Below are positions 9,047 through 18,732 of a stretch of 50,806 bases of DNA, piece after piece. Each line of letters starts with the position of its first letter. Positions within the stretch are counted from its first letter, which is position 1. The DNA is taken from contig NZ_JXYP01000026.1 of assembly GCF_000964005.1 (NCBI RefSeq), forward strand, positions 1 to 50,806, in the 5' to 3' direction. Both the position numbers and the translations under genes were made by a program. The DNA is from Williamsia herbipolensis. Lineage in GTDB: Bacteria > Actinomycetota > Actinomycetes > Mycobacteriales > Mycobacteriaceae. Below the pieces are notes generated by a model that saw only the letters and a list, made by a program, of their open reading frames with translations, was not told the DNA's origin and did no database searches.

Positions 9047-9662
9047 TGTAGGCGCCCCTCTCTTCACTGGAATCCTGGCTGGCCAAATCAATCAACACGC
9101 GGGATAGAACCCCAACTATTGCACCAATGGCGTCTAGACTCGTGTGCGCCTTTTCCCAACGAATATCGTTCGACCGTTCGTCCATTTTTTGGTGAAGCCA
9201 CTTGACATCACGGCGCCTAGACTTTGGCGGCGGTGGAGAAATCCAAATCACTGCGACCTGCGCTTTATCGCCGTCGAGGGCTTCTTCCAGTTCCTCTCGA
9301 GTTCCATCGCGCAGATCGCCATGCAACAACACTAGGACTAAGTGCGAATTGGCCGCATCATACCGAAACTCACGATTCCCATCTCCACCTGTTCGACGTG
9401 GCGCTGCAGCCTCCCATCGACGGATCTGTAAACGAAAGCGCTTGCCAGCGTCGACTGCCTGATCAGTCATCCTTTTTGCGAGACTGTCGACCAGATCGCG
9501 ATAAGGCTGCATGTCACTGCCGGACGATATGAAAATTTGAGCTTCGGCGGTTTCGAGTGGCGCGCTTATGAGATAGCCGGAGGTTCGGGGTGGGTTTAAA
9601 ACCGACAGCCCAGGCGATGAAGACTGCACTTCATCTGCCTGGGCTGCGATTTGATTCGCCAT
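9033..9662 (-). CDS. TIR-like / DUF4062-like putative effector of a two-gene island
   Basis: In this 209-residue protein a disordered start (1-40) precedes an alpha/beta domain. It opens with AQIFISSGSDMQPYRDLVDS, which resembles the first strand and helix of TIR and DUF4062 folds (xFISSxSD). It continues with a RWE motif, a hydrophobic strand SHLVLVLLHG, an acidic helix GTREELEEAL that could hold a catalytic or ligand Glu, and a further strand QVAVIWISPP. Such domains are often NAD-cleaving or signalling modules in bacterial defence. The ATG lies 40 bases after the sahH stop with a possible own -10 box. The 3' end overlaps the HEAT-repeat gene. The fold call comes from pattern only, and activity is unproven. 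Confidence 0.75.
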   Translation of the reverse strand: MANQIAAQADEVQSSSPGLSVLNPPRTSGYLISAPLETAEAQIFISSGSDMQPYRDLVDSLAKRMTDQAVDAGKRFRLQIRRWEAAAPRRTGGDGNREFRYDAANSHLVLVLLHGDLRDGTREELEEALDGDKAQVAVIWISPPPPKSRRRDVKWLHQKMDERSNDIRWEKAHTSLDAIGAIVGVLSRVLIDLASQDSSEERGAYSESR

Positions 9663-9673
9663 GAAGAGGTTCT

Positions 9674-9679
9674 ACCCTA
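9674..9679 (-). promoter_or_regulatory. Putative -10 box of the island operon
   Basis: On the minus strand TAGGGT ends 11 bases before the ATG at 9662, giving a very short leader. There is no good Shine-Dalgarno sequence. It would let the pair be expressed apart from sahH read-through. The -35 region would fall at the sahH 3' end and is not recognisable. Confidence 0.35.
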
Positions 9680-9702
9680 AACGGCTGAAGAAAGCGCGGA
9701 AC

Positions 9703-11172
<1,470 letters not shown>

Positions 11173-11251
11173 CTATCACTCCTGGTTGGCGATCGGACCG
11201 GTCGGGCCCGAGTGTCACGTATGAGGCTAACGAACTCGCCGCTCAAGCGCG

Positions 11252-11275
11252 AAAAACGGCCGGTGAACGACCGGT
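11252..11275 (-). terminator. Possible intrinsic terminator after the permease gene
   Basis: On the minus strand CCGGT, a 5-base loop CGTTC and ACCGG are followed by CCGTTTTT. The stem is short but all strong pairs, and the T run is rare in this GC-rich DNA. It would separate the amino acid permease from sahH. Confidence 0.35.
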
Positions 11276-11377
11276 TTCGCCGGTGATGATGACCGCGGAC
11301 GGCCGACGGCCCTGTGAATCCCCACAACCGCGGGCCGCTGTCCGCGCGACCGCCCGGCCGAGCCGAGCCCGGACCGA

Positions 11378-12937
11378 TCAGCCGGGAGGCGACTTCGACA
11401 GCGCCTGCGAGTCGACCGACGCCACCTCTCCCCGCTCGCGCCGGCCGACCATCGAATGCCGTCGGCTGTAGAGGAAGTAGAACGCGACACCGATCACCAT
11501 CCAGATGACGAAACGGATCCAGGTGAGCGCCGAGAGGTTCAGCATCAGCCACACACACGACACGATCGCGAGGATCGGGATGACCGGCATCCACGGCACG
11601 GTGAAGCCGCGCGACAGGTCCGGTCGTGTGCGTCGCAGCACGAGGACGCCCGCGGCGACGACGACGAACGCGAACAGCGTGCCGACGTTGACCATCTCCT
11701 CGAGCTTGTTGATCGGGAAGAACGCCGCGACGACCGCGACCACGCCACCGACGATGAGCTGGATGCGCGCCGGCGTACCGAACTTGCTGGTCTTCGACAG
11801 ACCACGCGGCAGCAGACCGTCACGGGCCATCGCGAACAGCACCCGCGACTGGCCGAGCATCAGGACCATGACCACTGTCGTGAGACCCGCCAGGGCACCG
11901 ATCGAGATCGCCTTCTCGGCCCAGGTGATGCCGTTCAGGCCGAATGCGTAGGCGAGGTTCTTGGCCTCACCGTTGCCGGCCGACGTCGCGAGGTCCTTGT
12001 AGCTGACCATGCCGGTGACCACGATCGTCACGAGGACGTAGAGGACGGTCACGATGCCCAGCGAGAACAGGATGCCGCGCGGCACGTCGCGCTTGGGGTC
12101 CTTGGTCTCCTCGGCCGTGGTCGCGACCACGTCGAAGCCGATGAAGGCGAAGAACACGATCGACGCCGCGGCGAGCAGTCCGTACCAGCCGTAGTTGGAG
12201 TCGCCGCCGCCGGTCATGAGCGAGAACAGCGTCGACTCGACCGAACTCCCGCCGCTCTCGGTCGGCTCGGACTTCGGGATGAACGGGCCGTAGTTCGAGG
12301 TCTTGATGTAGAAGAACCCGACGACGATCACCAGCAGGACCACGGTGACCTTGATCGCGGTGATGACCGCGCTGACGCCCGACGACAACTTCGTGCCCAG
12401 CACCAACAGCGCGGTGATGGCCACGACGATCAGCAGTGCGCCCCAGTCGACGTCGAGTCCACCGATCTCGGCGGTGCCCCCGGAGAATCCGAACACCGTG
12501 CCGAGGTAACTCGACCACCCCTTCGACACCACGGCCGCGCCGACGGCGAACTCGAGGATCAGGTCCCAGCCGAGGATCCAGGCGAGGAACTCACCGAACG
12601 TCGCGTAGCCGAAGGTGTAGGCCGATCCGGCGACCGGCACCGTCGAGGCGAACTCCGCGTAGCAGAGCGCGGCGAGACCGCAGGCGATCGCGGCCATGAT
12701 GAACGAGACGGAGATGGCGGGCCCGGCCTTGTCGCCCGCGGTCGACGCGGTGATGGTGAAGATGCCGGCACCGATGACGACCGAGACACCGAAGACGGTG
12801 AGGTCCCACCACGAAAGACTCTTCTTCAGCTGCGAACCGGGTTCGTCGGTGTCGGCCATGGACTGCTCGACCGACTTGGTCCGGGTGAGGGAGTGTCGCA
12901 GTGACCGCGACGGCTGGGAGGACTGCGATCGCGTCAC
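11378..12937 (-). CDS. APC-family (cationic) amino acid permease
   Basis: This 519-residue integral membrane protein has about 12 hydrophobic segments. The APC signature begins at SWWDLTVFGVSVVIGAGIFT, followed by PVAGSAYTFGYATFGEFLAW and FIGFDVVATTAEETKDPKRD. These match the CAT/YfnA branch, which imports amino acids such as arginine or lysine by proton symport; the substrate cannot be read from sequence. A permease of this type also lies a few genes upstream of sahH in M. tuberculosis (Rv3253c region). The first 30 residues are polar, and MADTDEPGS at residue 27 is an alternative start. Confidence 0.88.
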   Translation of the reverse strand: MTRSQSSQPSRSLRHSLTRTKSVEQSMADTDEPGSQLKKSLSWWDLTVFGVSVVIGAGIFTITASTAGDKAGPAISVSFIMAAIACGLAALCYAEFASTVPVAGSAYTFGYATFGEFLAWILGWDLILEFAVGAAVVSKGWSSYLGTVFGFSGGTAEIGGLDVDWGALLIVVAITALLVLGTKLSSGVSAVITAIKVTVVLLVIVVGFFYIKTSNYGPFIPKSEPTESGGSSVESTLFSLMTGGGDSNYGWYGLLAAASIVFFAFIGFDVVATTAEETKDPKRDVPRGILFSLGIVTVLYVLVTIVVTGMVSYKDLATSAGNGEAKNLAYAFGLNGITWAEKAISIGALAGLTTVVMVLMLGQSRVLFAMARDGLLPRGLSKTSKFGTPARIQLIVGGVVAVVAAFFPINKLEEMVNVGTLFAFVVVAAGVLVLRRTRPDLSRGFTVPWMPVIPILAIVSCVWLMLNLSALTWIRFVIWMVIGVAFYFLYSRRHSMVGRRERGEVASVDSQALSKSPPG

Positions 12938-13027
12938 GACGATCTCCTGACGATAGTGCGAGCGAGAAGGGTGCGAAACGGACGGGACATGGTGCCGACG
13001 ACATTGCCATGCCGAGCCCTCGCGGTG

Positions 13028-13942
13028 TCAGTTTCCGCGGTCGATATCGGGTTCCAGATAGATAACGCGCGCGATCGGCAGCGATGACCGGATGCGCGCC
13101 TCGGCGGAGTTGATGGTGTCGGCGATGGTCACCGCGGTCGCCCCGGCGGGGATGCCCAGCTTGGCCGCGACGAGCAACTCGTCGGGGCCGAGGTACTGCG
13201 TCTTCATGTGGATGACGCGATCGATGCCGGGTTCGGCCTCCAACGCCGCGAACAGCGCGGTCTCGTCGGCGGCGGTGGCGCCCTCGCCGATGAGCAGGCT
13301 GTGCATCTCGACGATGAGGATGACCGCGATGACGCCCAGCAGGATGCCGATGGCGAGGGTCCCGATGCCGTCCCAGACCGGGTCACCGGTCAGCGTCGCG
13401 AGTCCGACACCGCCGAGGGCGAACGCGAGGCCGATGAGCGCGCCGGTGTCCTCGAGCAGGACCACCGGTAGCTCGGGATTGCGGGAGTTGCGGATGAACC
13501 GCCACCACGACGCCGAGCCCTTCAGCGGCTTCGATTCACCGAAGGCGGTCCGAAAGCTGTAGCCCTCCAGACAGATCGCGACCGCCAGGATGATGACGGC
13601 CACGATCGGCGACTCGAGTTCGTGCGGGTGCACGATCTTCTCGTACCCCTCGTAGATCGCGAACAGCGAGCCGAGTGTGAACAGCACCATCGCCACGACG
13701 AACGAGTAGAAGTAGCGACTGCGGCCGTATCCGAAGGGGTGCAGCCGATCGGCCTTCTTGGCGGCCTCGCGCTGTCCGAGCAGGAGCAGTCCCTGGTTGG
13801 ACGTGTCGGCCACGGAGTGCACCGCCTCGGCGAGCATCGACGACGAGCCGGTGACGGCGAAACCCACGAACTTCGCGACCGCGATCCCCGCATTGGCGGC
13901 CAGCGCCGCCACGATCGCCTTCTTCGAACCCTCTGCCGACAT
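13028..13942 (-). CDS. Cation diffusion facilitator metal transporter
   Basis: This 304-residue CDF protein probably exports divalent metal ions by proton exchange. It has membrane segments from residue 8 onward, the motif AEAVHSVADTSNQ (metal-site HxxxD), the DRLHPFGYGRSRYFYSF loop and a later LLEDTGALIGLAFAL, where the usual second His-Asp pair is Glu-Asp. That variation is known in the CDF subgroup with large actinobacterial members. A cytoplasmic domain follows. AGGAGGG lies seven bases before the ATG. The gene is divergent from the EspI-like gene. Confidence 0.88.
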   Translation of the reverse strand: MSAEGSKKAIVAALAANAGIAVAKFVGFAVTGSSSMLAEAVHSVADTSNQGLLLLGQREAAKKADRLHPFGYGRSRYFYSFVVAMVLFTLGSLFAIYEGYEKIVHPHELESPIVAVIILAVAICLEGYSFRTAFGESKPLKGSASWWRFIRNSRNPELPVVLLEDTGALIGLAFALGGVGLATLTGDPVWDGIGTLAIGILLGVIAVILIVEMHSLLIGEGATAADETALFAALEAEPGIDRVIHMKTQYLGPDELLVAAKLGIPAGATAVTIADTINSAEARIRSSLPIARVIYLEPDIDRGN

Positions 13943-14029
13943 CGACGTCCCTCCTGCGCACAGCGGACGCGCCCGCCCGTGGTGGCCGCCGCGACATGGG
14001 ATGACCCTACTGCCGCGCGACGACCTGTC

Positions 14030-14060
14030 TTCCTACACCGAGGGTGTGCGGTAGTAAACT
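14030..14060 (+). promoter_or_regulatory. Possible promoter with palindrome before the EspI-like gene
   Basis: TTCCTA (14030-14035) and TAAACT (14055-14060) are separated by 19 bases. Between them lies a perfect palindrome, ACACC-GAG-GGTGT (14035-14047), placed where a repressor could block polymerase. The transcript would carry a leader of about 110 bases. Confidence 0.35.
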
Positions 14061-14177
14061 GGCGGTCGCCTGTACGCGGAGCACGCTTCGCGGTACGGGC
14101 AGGGGAGGAACCGTGCGACGCGGTCGTCGAAGCCGACGGCGGCGTCGCCGATGACCGCACGACTTAGGGGATGTCCG

Positions 14178-16307
14178 TTGAGCTACGACAAGAGTGCTAT
14201 CTCGTCGACCCCGCCGTGGCTGCAGCAGCCGCCGCGGGATGACGCCGGTACCGATGACCCGGCCGCACGCGCCGCCGGGCGTCACACCGATCACGAACCG
14301 AACGACGACGCCGACGCAGCGGCCGCGGTGGGGCGCGGCACCGGTCACCGACCCCCGCCGCCCTCGTGGCTGGCCGGGTCGCCCGACCCCACACCCGCCC
14401 AAGATGCGCGCACCGACGGCGACGTCGCCGACGCGACGCGGTGGGTCACCACACCGGCGCCGCAGCCGCAGGTGCCCGGCGGCCACGACCGTCACGACGG
14501 GGGGCCCACCGAGGGCACTGCTCCCCCGCAGCCCGATCCGGGAGTCGCGCCGGCTCAGGGCTTCGGCCCCCCACCGGGGGCACCGACCCAGCCGCCGTCG
14601 ACCCCGCCGCCGTGGGCCGCACCCGACGCCGACCGGGGAACCGCGCAGACGCCACCCGCCCCGTGGGGCCAGACCTTCGCGCCCCCGCAATTCGCGGGAC
14701 CGCCGCAGCAGTTCGACGGACCCCCGCACCAGGACGGGCCACCACCGTTCCAGGGACCCCCTGCGCAGTTCGGTGGACCGCAGCAGTTCGAGACGCCCCA
14801 GCAGTTCGAGGCACCGCAGCAGTTCGAGACGCCCCAGCAGTTCGAGGCACCGCAGCAGTTCGGTGCCCCGGCGCCGTTCGACGGGCCACCACCGTTCCAG
14901 GGCGCGCCCCCGCAGTTCGGTGGGCAGCCCCGGTTCGACCCGGCCCCGCCACCTGGTTCGCAGCATTTCGACGGCCCCGCGCCGTACCAGGGCCCACCGC
15001 AGCAGGCCGATCACCAGCCCCGGTCCGGGCCGCCACAGCAGTTCGACTCGCCCCGACAGTTCGAGGCACCCCAGCAGGGTCCGGCGCCCGAGCCACCCGC
15101 CAACCCGTGGCCCGCACCACCGGTGACGAACGGTGGGCCGCCCCCGATCAGTCCGGCGTCGGATCCCTTCGCCGCGCCGGGAGGCTTCGCACCCTCCGGT
15201 CCCCCGCCGGGGTACGCCCCACCCGGTTACGCGCCCAACGGGTACGGCGCGCCGCAGACCGATCATCACCCGAACGGTCACGGCCAGCCCGCTCCGTCCG
15301 GATACGGCCAGTCCGGCTTCACCCACACCACTCCCGGCGACGGCCCGTACCCGCCCGCGAACGGCACCGCGTCCCTCGATCAGGTCGCACTGCTGCGCAA
15401 GGCGCGGCGCGCGCCGAACAGCGGATGGCGTCGTGCGGTGCACCGGATGTCGGCGGGTGCGATCAACCCGGGTGACTCCCCCGACGATCTCATCCACAAC
15501 CAGCTCATCGAGCGGGTCAACCGCCCGGTGCGCGGCGATTACCGGATCGCGGTGCTGTCGCTCAAGGGCGGTGTCGGCAAGACGACGACCACCGTAGGTC
15601 TCGGTTCGGTGTTCGCGTCGCTGCGCGGCGATCGTGTGATCGCGGTCGACGCCAACCCCGACCTGGGAACCCTGGCGCAGCGCATCCCGCAGCAGACACG
15701 GTCGACGGTGCGCGATCTGCTCGCCGACAACTCGATCTACCGCTACAGCGACGTGCGCGCGCACACCTCGCAGGCGCCGAGCCGCCTCGAGGTGCTCGCC
15801 TCCGAACGCGACCCCGCGGTCGCCGAGGCGTTCAGCGAGGACGACTACCGCGGCGTGATGAAGGTGTTGCAGCGCTTCTACAACATAATCATCACCGATT
15901 GCGGTACGGGACTGAGCCATTCGGCGATGAACGGCGTCCTCGACCTCGCCAACGCGCTGATCCTGGTGAGTTCGCCGGCCATCGACGGTGCGCGCAGCGC
16001 CGGGGCCACCCTCGACTGGTTGCAGGCCCACGGCTACGGCCACCTCGTCAGCCGCGCGGTCGTGGTGCTGAGCTCGTCGCGCTCGGGTGCGTCGACGATC
16101 GACACCAACCAGCTGAGCCAGCACTTCCTCACCCGCTGCCGGGCGGTGCAGTCGATCCCGTTCGACGACCACCTGGCCGAGGGCGCCGAGGTCGATCTGG
16201 ACCTGTTGGGCAAGGGCGCCCACCGGGCGTTCGTCGAGTTGGCGGCCACGGTGGCCGACGATTTCTCGGCGACCAACCTGCGACGCGCGGAGCCCTACCT
16301 GCGCTAG
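14178..16307 (+). CDS. EspI-like Pro/Gln-rich MinD/ParA-type ATPase
   Basis: About 450 residues of Pro/Gln/Ala-rich disordered sequence, with many QFEAP/QQFD and FQGPP repeats, precede a C-terminal P-loop ATPase. Its deviant Walker A is LKGGVGKTTTTVGLGS (Lys near residue 462), followed by AVDANPDLGTLAQRI and IIITDCGTGLSHSAM. This architecture matches EspI (Rv3876), linked to ESX-1 type VII secretion, and related ESX proteins. No other ESX genes lie nearby, so a different role is possible. TTG 14178 is preferred because AGGGGAT lies upstream and the protein then begins MSYDKSAIS; ATG 14151 is an alternative. Confidence 0.8.
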   Translation: MSYDKSAISSTPPWLQQPPRDDAGTDDPAARAAGRHTDHEPNDDADAAAAVGRGTGHRPPPPSWLAGSPDPTPAQDARTDGDVADATRWVTTPAPQPQVPGGHDRHDGGPTEGTAPPQPDPGVAPAQGFGPPPGAPTQPPSTPPPWAAPDADRGTAQTPPAPWGQTFAPPQFAGPPQQFDGPPHQDGPPPFQGPPAQFGGPQQFETPQQFEAPQQFETPQQFEAPQQFGAPAPFDGPPPFQGAPPQFGGQPRFDPAPPPGSQHFDGPAPYQGPPQQADHQPRSGPPQQFDSPRQFEAPQQGPAPEPPANPWPAPPVTNGGPPPISPASDPFAAPGGFAPSGPPPGYAPPGYAPNGYGAPQTDHHPNGHGQPAPSGYGQSGFTHTTPGDGPYPPANGTASLDQVALLRKARRAPNSGWRRAVHRMSAGAINPGDSPDDLIHNQLIERVNRPVRGDYRIAVLSLKGGVGKTTTTVGLGSVFASLRGDRVIAVDANPDLGTLAQRIPQQTRSTVRDLLADNSIYRYSDVRAHTSQAPSRLEVLASERDPAVAEAFSEDDYRGVMKVLQRFYNIIITDCGTGLSHSAMNGVLDLANALILVSSPAIDGARSAGATLDWLQAHGYGHLVSRAVVVLSSSRSGASTIDTNQLSQHFLTRCRAVQSIPFDDHLAEGAEVDLDLLGKGAHRAFVELAATVADDFSATNLRRAEPYLR
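14781..14862 (+). repeat. 36-bp tandem repeat inside the EspI-like gene
   Basis: Two perfect 36-bp units (14781-14816, 14817-14852) and ten bases of a third encode QQFETPQQFEAP in the disordered region. Exact identity of the units, synonymous sites included, indicates recent duplication, and copy number may vary between strains. Confidence 0.9.
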
Positions 16308-16323
16308 CGGCTCGACGGAGAGG

Positions 16324-17004
16324 TCAGCGGCCGGCGTCGACGGTGACGTCGGCCGCTTCGCCGGGCGTCGGCTGCGGCGACGAGGCATCGGCCCGGCGAG
16401 CGCGGCGACGCAGCACGGCGCGGCGGACGAGATGAGCCGACAGCGGGATGACCACGGTGCAGGCCGAGGCCAGGATCATCCAGTCGATGTTGTCGGCGAT
16501 GAACGAGACGTTGCCGAGCAGGTAGCCGAGCACGATGATGCCCGCACCCCAGAACGCGCTCCCGAGCACGCTGAACAAGGTGAACGCCGCCCACCGCATG
16601 CCGGTGAACCCGGCCAGCAGGGGGACGAGAGTCCGCACGACGCCGATGAAGCGACCGAAGAACACGGTCAGGGCGCCGTATCGGTCGAAGAAGCGACGGG
16701 TGCGGTCGACGGGTTCGGGCCCGATGAACCGCATGACCCGGCCCTGCATCACGCCCTCGCCGAGCCGGCGACCGATGAAGAAGCCGCACTGATCGCCCAG
16801 AGCCGCCGCGATCGGCACCACCACGCACGGCAGCCACAGCGGGGCATACGGATCGGGCGCGGCGGCGAGGATGCCGGCGGTGAACAGCAGCGAGTCACCG
16901 GGAAAGACGAACCCGATGAGCAACCCGGTCTCAAAGAACACCAGGACGCACAGGCCGATCAGGCCGCCCGTCGCCAGGAAGGAGTCCACGTCGAACGGGT
17001 TCAC
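16324..17004 (-). CDS. DedA family membrane protein
   Basis: This 226-residue protein of the DedA/SNARE-associated family has several membrane segments. Diagnostic stretches are ETGLLIGFVFPGDSLLFTAG, a GDQCGFFIGRRLGEG loop, FFDRYGALTVFFGRFIGVVR (the conserved FGRFxPxxR region, here with Gly-Val in place of Ile-Pro) and GSAFWGAGIIVLGYLLG. DedA proteins act as lipid carriers or scramblases. GTG 17004 is chosen because TATCGT (17013-17018) ends eight bases upstream, the leaderless spacing seen for other genes here. GTG 17010 and ATG 17061 are alternatives. Confidence 0.85.
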   Translation of the reverse strand: MNPFDVDSFLATGGLIGLCVLVFFETGLLIGFVFPGDSLLFTAGILAAAPDPYAPLWLPCVVVPIAAALGDQCGFFIGRRLGEGVMQGRVMRFIGPEPVDRTRRFFDRYGALTVFFGRFIGVVRTLVPLLAGFTGMRWAAFTLFSVLGSAFWGAGIIVLGYLLGNVSFIADNIDWMILASACTVVIPLSAHLVRRAVLRRRARRADASSPQPTPGEAADVTVDAGR

Positions 17005-17012
17005 GTCCACCG

Positions 17013-17018
17013 ACGATA
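17013..17018 (-). promoter_or_regulatory. Leaderless promoter -10 box of the dedA-like gene
   Basis: TATCGT on the minus strand ends eight bases before GTG 17004, and no Shine-Dalgarno sequence is present. It supports the shorter start. Confidence 0.45.
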
Positions 17019-17216
17019 CGCACGCCCACACGCACTCCCCGGGCCGCGAGAGCGGTTTCACCGCCCGACCATCGGGAGTTCACCGCGTGTCCATCGGAGC
17101 CGAAACGACGCATGGGTCGGCGAAGTGACCGAACCTGCGGTTTACTCGAAACACCCCGCCGCACACACCGTGCTCCACGCCCGAACACCACGTGCTCCAC
17201 ACCCGAGAGGTCGTCG

Positions 17217-18302
17217 ATGCAGCCCAGGAACCGAATCGTGACGCGCAAGCGGCGGTCGCCGCTGCGTCCGGTCCCGACGCGGGCGCAGACACAGCGGGTC
17301 GAATACCGCACTATCCACGGCTACCGCCGCGCCTACCGCACCGCAGGCAGCGGTCCGGCGGTCCTGCTCATCCACGGCATCGGCGACAACTCCTCGGCCT
17401 GGACCGAGGTGATCGACCTGCTCGCGCCGCACTTCACCGTCATCGCACCCGATCTGCTCGGCCACGGTCTCTCGGACAAGCCCCGCGCCGATTACTCGGT
17501 CGCCGCCTACGCCAACGGCATGCGCGATCTGATGTCGGTGCTGGGCGTGCGTCGGGTGACGGTGATCGGGCACTCTCTCGGCGGTGGTGTCGCGATGCAG
17601 TTCTGCTACCAGTTCCCCGACCTGGTGGAGCGACTCGTCCTGGTCGCCGCGGGCGGCGTGACCCGCGACGTCAGTCCTCTCCTGCGGGTTCTCGCCCTGC
17701 CCGGCGTACACCAGGTGATAGCCGGGCTGCGCATGCCCGGACTGTTGCCGGCCGCGCAGGCGGTGGGACGCCTCGCCCTCCTCGGGGCCGTCGTCGCCCG
17801 CGTACAGACGCTGCCCGCACCCACCGCGGTGCGGTCACAACTGCACGACGCGACCGAGGTGATGCGGATCGTCAACGGTCTCGTCGACCCGACCGCGCAC
17901 GCCGCGTTCATGCGGACGCTGCGCGCGGTGGTCGACTGGCGTGGACAGGTCGTCACCATGCTCGACCGGTGCTACCTCACCGAGCGGTTGCCGGTGCTCC
18001 TGGTGTGGGGCACCGCCGACACCGTGATCCCCTACGAGCACGCGCTTCTCGCGCACTCGGCGATGCCGCACTCCCTGCTCGAGACCTTCGAGGGCGCAGG
18101 CCATTTCCCGTACCACGATGATCCCGATCGATTCGTCTCCGCGGTGGAGGCGTTCATCGCCGGGACCACGCCGATGGTGCACGACTCGAACGAGTGGAGC
18201 CGCCTGCTGGCGCAGGGTCCCGTCGACGACGACCTCACCGGCGGCGTCGCGGTCCAGATGGCCGTCCTCGACGCGATGGCCGACGAGCGCAGCGCCACAT
18301 GA
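17217..18302 (+). CDS. Alpha/beta hydrolase
   Basis: The 361-residue alpha/beta hydrolase has the oxyanion segment LLIHGIGDNSSAW, nucleophile elbow GHSLGGG, acid segment VWGTADTVIPYEH and catalytic His in GAGHFPYHDDPDRF. It resembles the mycobacterial Rv2715 group of esterase/lipase-like enzymes; the substrate is unknown. The last 40 residues extend past the usual fold. ATG 17217 follows GAGAGG by six bases. The 3' end overlaps the TM2 gene as ATGA, so the two are translationally coupled. Confidence 0.88.
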   Translation: MQPRNRIVTRKRRSPLRPVPTRAQTQRVEYRTIHGYRRAYRTAGSGPAVLLIHGIGDNSSAWTEVIDLLAPHFTVIAPDLLGHGLSDKPRADYSVAAYANGMRDLMSVLGVRRVTVIGHSLGGGVAMQFCYQFPDLVERLVLVAAGGVTRDVSPLLRVLALPGVHQVIAGLRMPGLLPAAQAVGRLALLGAVVARVQTLPAPTAVRSQLHDATEVMRIVNGLVDPTAHAAFMRTLRAVVDWRGQVVTMLDRCYLTERLPVLLVWGTADTVIPYEHALLAHSAMPHSLLETFEGAGHFPYHDDPDRFVSAVEAFIAGTTPMVHDSNEWSRLLAQGPVDDDLTGGVAVQMAVLDAMADERSAT

Positions 18303-18727
18303 GCGATCGCGACGCCGACAGGGACGAGATCGACTGGGATCCGTGGTGGGACAGCCCGGAGTTCCCGCCACGGGCGCCGCGCGGCTCGAGTGGTTATGCG
18401 CTGCCCGGGCTGGCCGGTGTCGACGACCCCTGGGCCCCGTGGGGACGGGATCCGGCGACCGGTACGCCGCTGTCGTCGCGGTCGAAGCGCACCGCGGGAC
18501 TCCTGCAGCTCACGCTCGGCGGTTTCGGTGCTGGTCGGTTCTACCTGGGGCACATGGTGATCGGGGTCTCGCAGCTGCTCAGCCTGATCCTGGCCTGGTA
18601 TCTCGCGCTGACCTACCCGCTGGGCGTCTACGCCCTCCTGGGACTGGCCACCTGGACGCTCGTCGACTCCATCACGATGCTCTCCGGCGGCACCCGCGAC
18701 GCCCACGGTCTGGTGCTACGCCCCTGA
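18299..18727 (+). CDS. TM2 domain membrane protein
   Basis: An acidic, Trp-rich N-terminus (DEIDWDPWWDSPEFPP) precedes a TM2 domain in this 142-residue protein. The domain has KRTAGLLQLTLGGFGAGRFY and GHMVIGVSQLLS as the first helix and turn, then two more hydrophobic stretches ending in a DSITML motif. TM2 proteins are small membrane proteins of unknown function. The ATG overlaps the hydrolase stop by four bases, so the partner is probably functional. Confidence 0.85.
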   Translation: MSDRDADRDEIDWDPWWDSPEFPPRAPRGSSGYALPGLAGVDDPWAPWGRDPATGTPLSSRSKRTAGLLQLTLGGFGAGRFYLGHMVIGVSQLLSLILAWYLALTYPLGVYALLGLATWTLVDSITMLSGGTRDAHGLVLRP

Positions 18728-18732
18728 CCGGG

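Larger units (their letters stand above)
6749..9702. other. Low-GC genomic islet between tmk and sahH
   Basis: The stretch between the HEAT gene stop and the sahH stop is much richer in A and T than either side, with mixed third codon positions. It holds only the TIR-like and HEAT-repeat genes. No integrase, transposase, tRNA or clear direct repeat marks the ends. The left edge coincides with an in-frame host-like remnant and the right edge with the sahH terminus. In mycobacteria sahH and tmk are close neighbours, so insertion is the simplest reading. Confidence 0.7.

Noticed and set aside
6749-9702. Prophage or integrative element
   Set aside because: No integrase, attachment-site duplication or structural gene is present; the low-GC stretch contains only two genes.
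11173-11377. SAH riboswitch upstream of sahH
   Set aside because: The 205-base gap shows no match to the conserved SAH-element core, only a short GC hairpin and a T run that fit a terminator.
11456-12904. A 482-residue plus-strand frame opposite the amino acid permease
   Set aside because: It is very rich in Arg, Asp and His, as expected from the antisense of membrane-protein codons.
14007-16388. A 793-residue open frame antisense to the EspI-like gene
   Set aside because: It mirrors the repetitive GC-rich gene on the other strand, starts without a ribosome site and has an Arg/Gly-rich translation with no domain. The plus strand encodes a recognisable ATPase.
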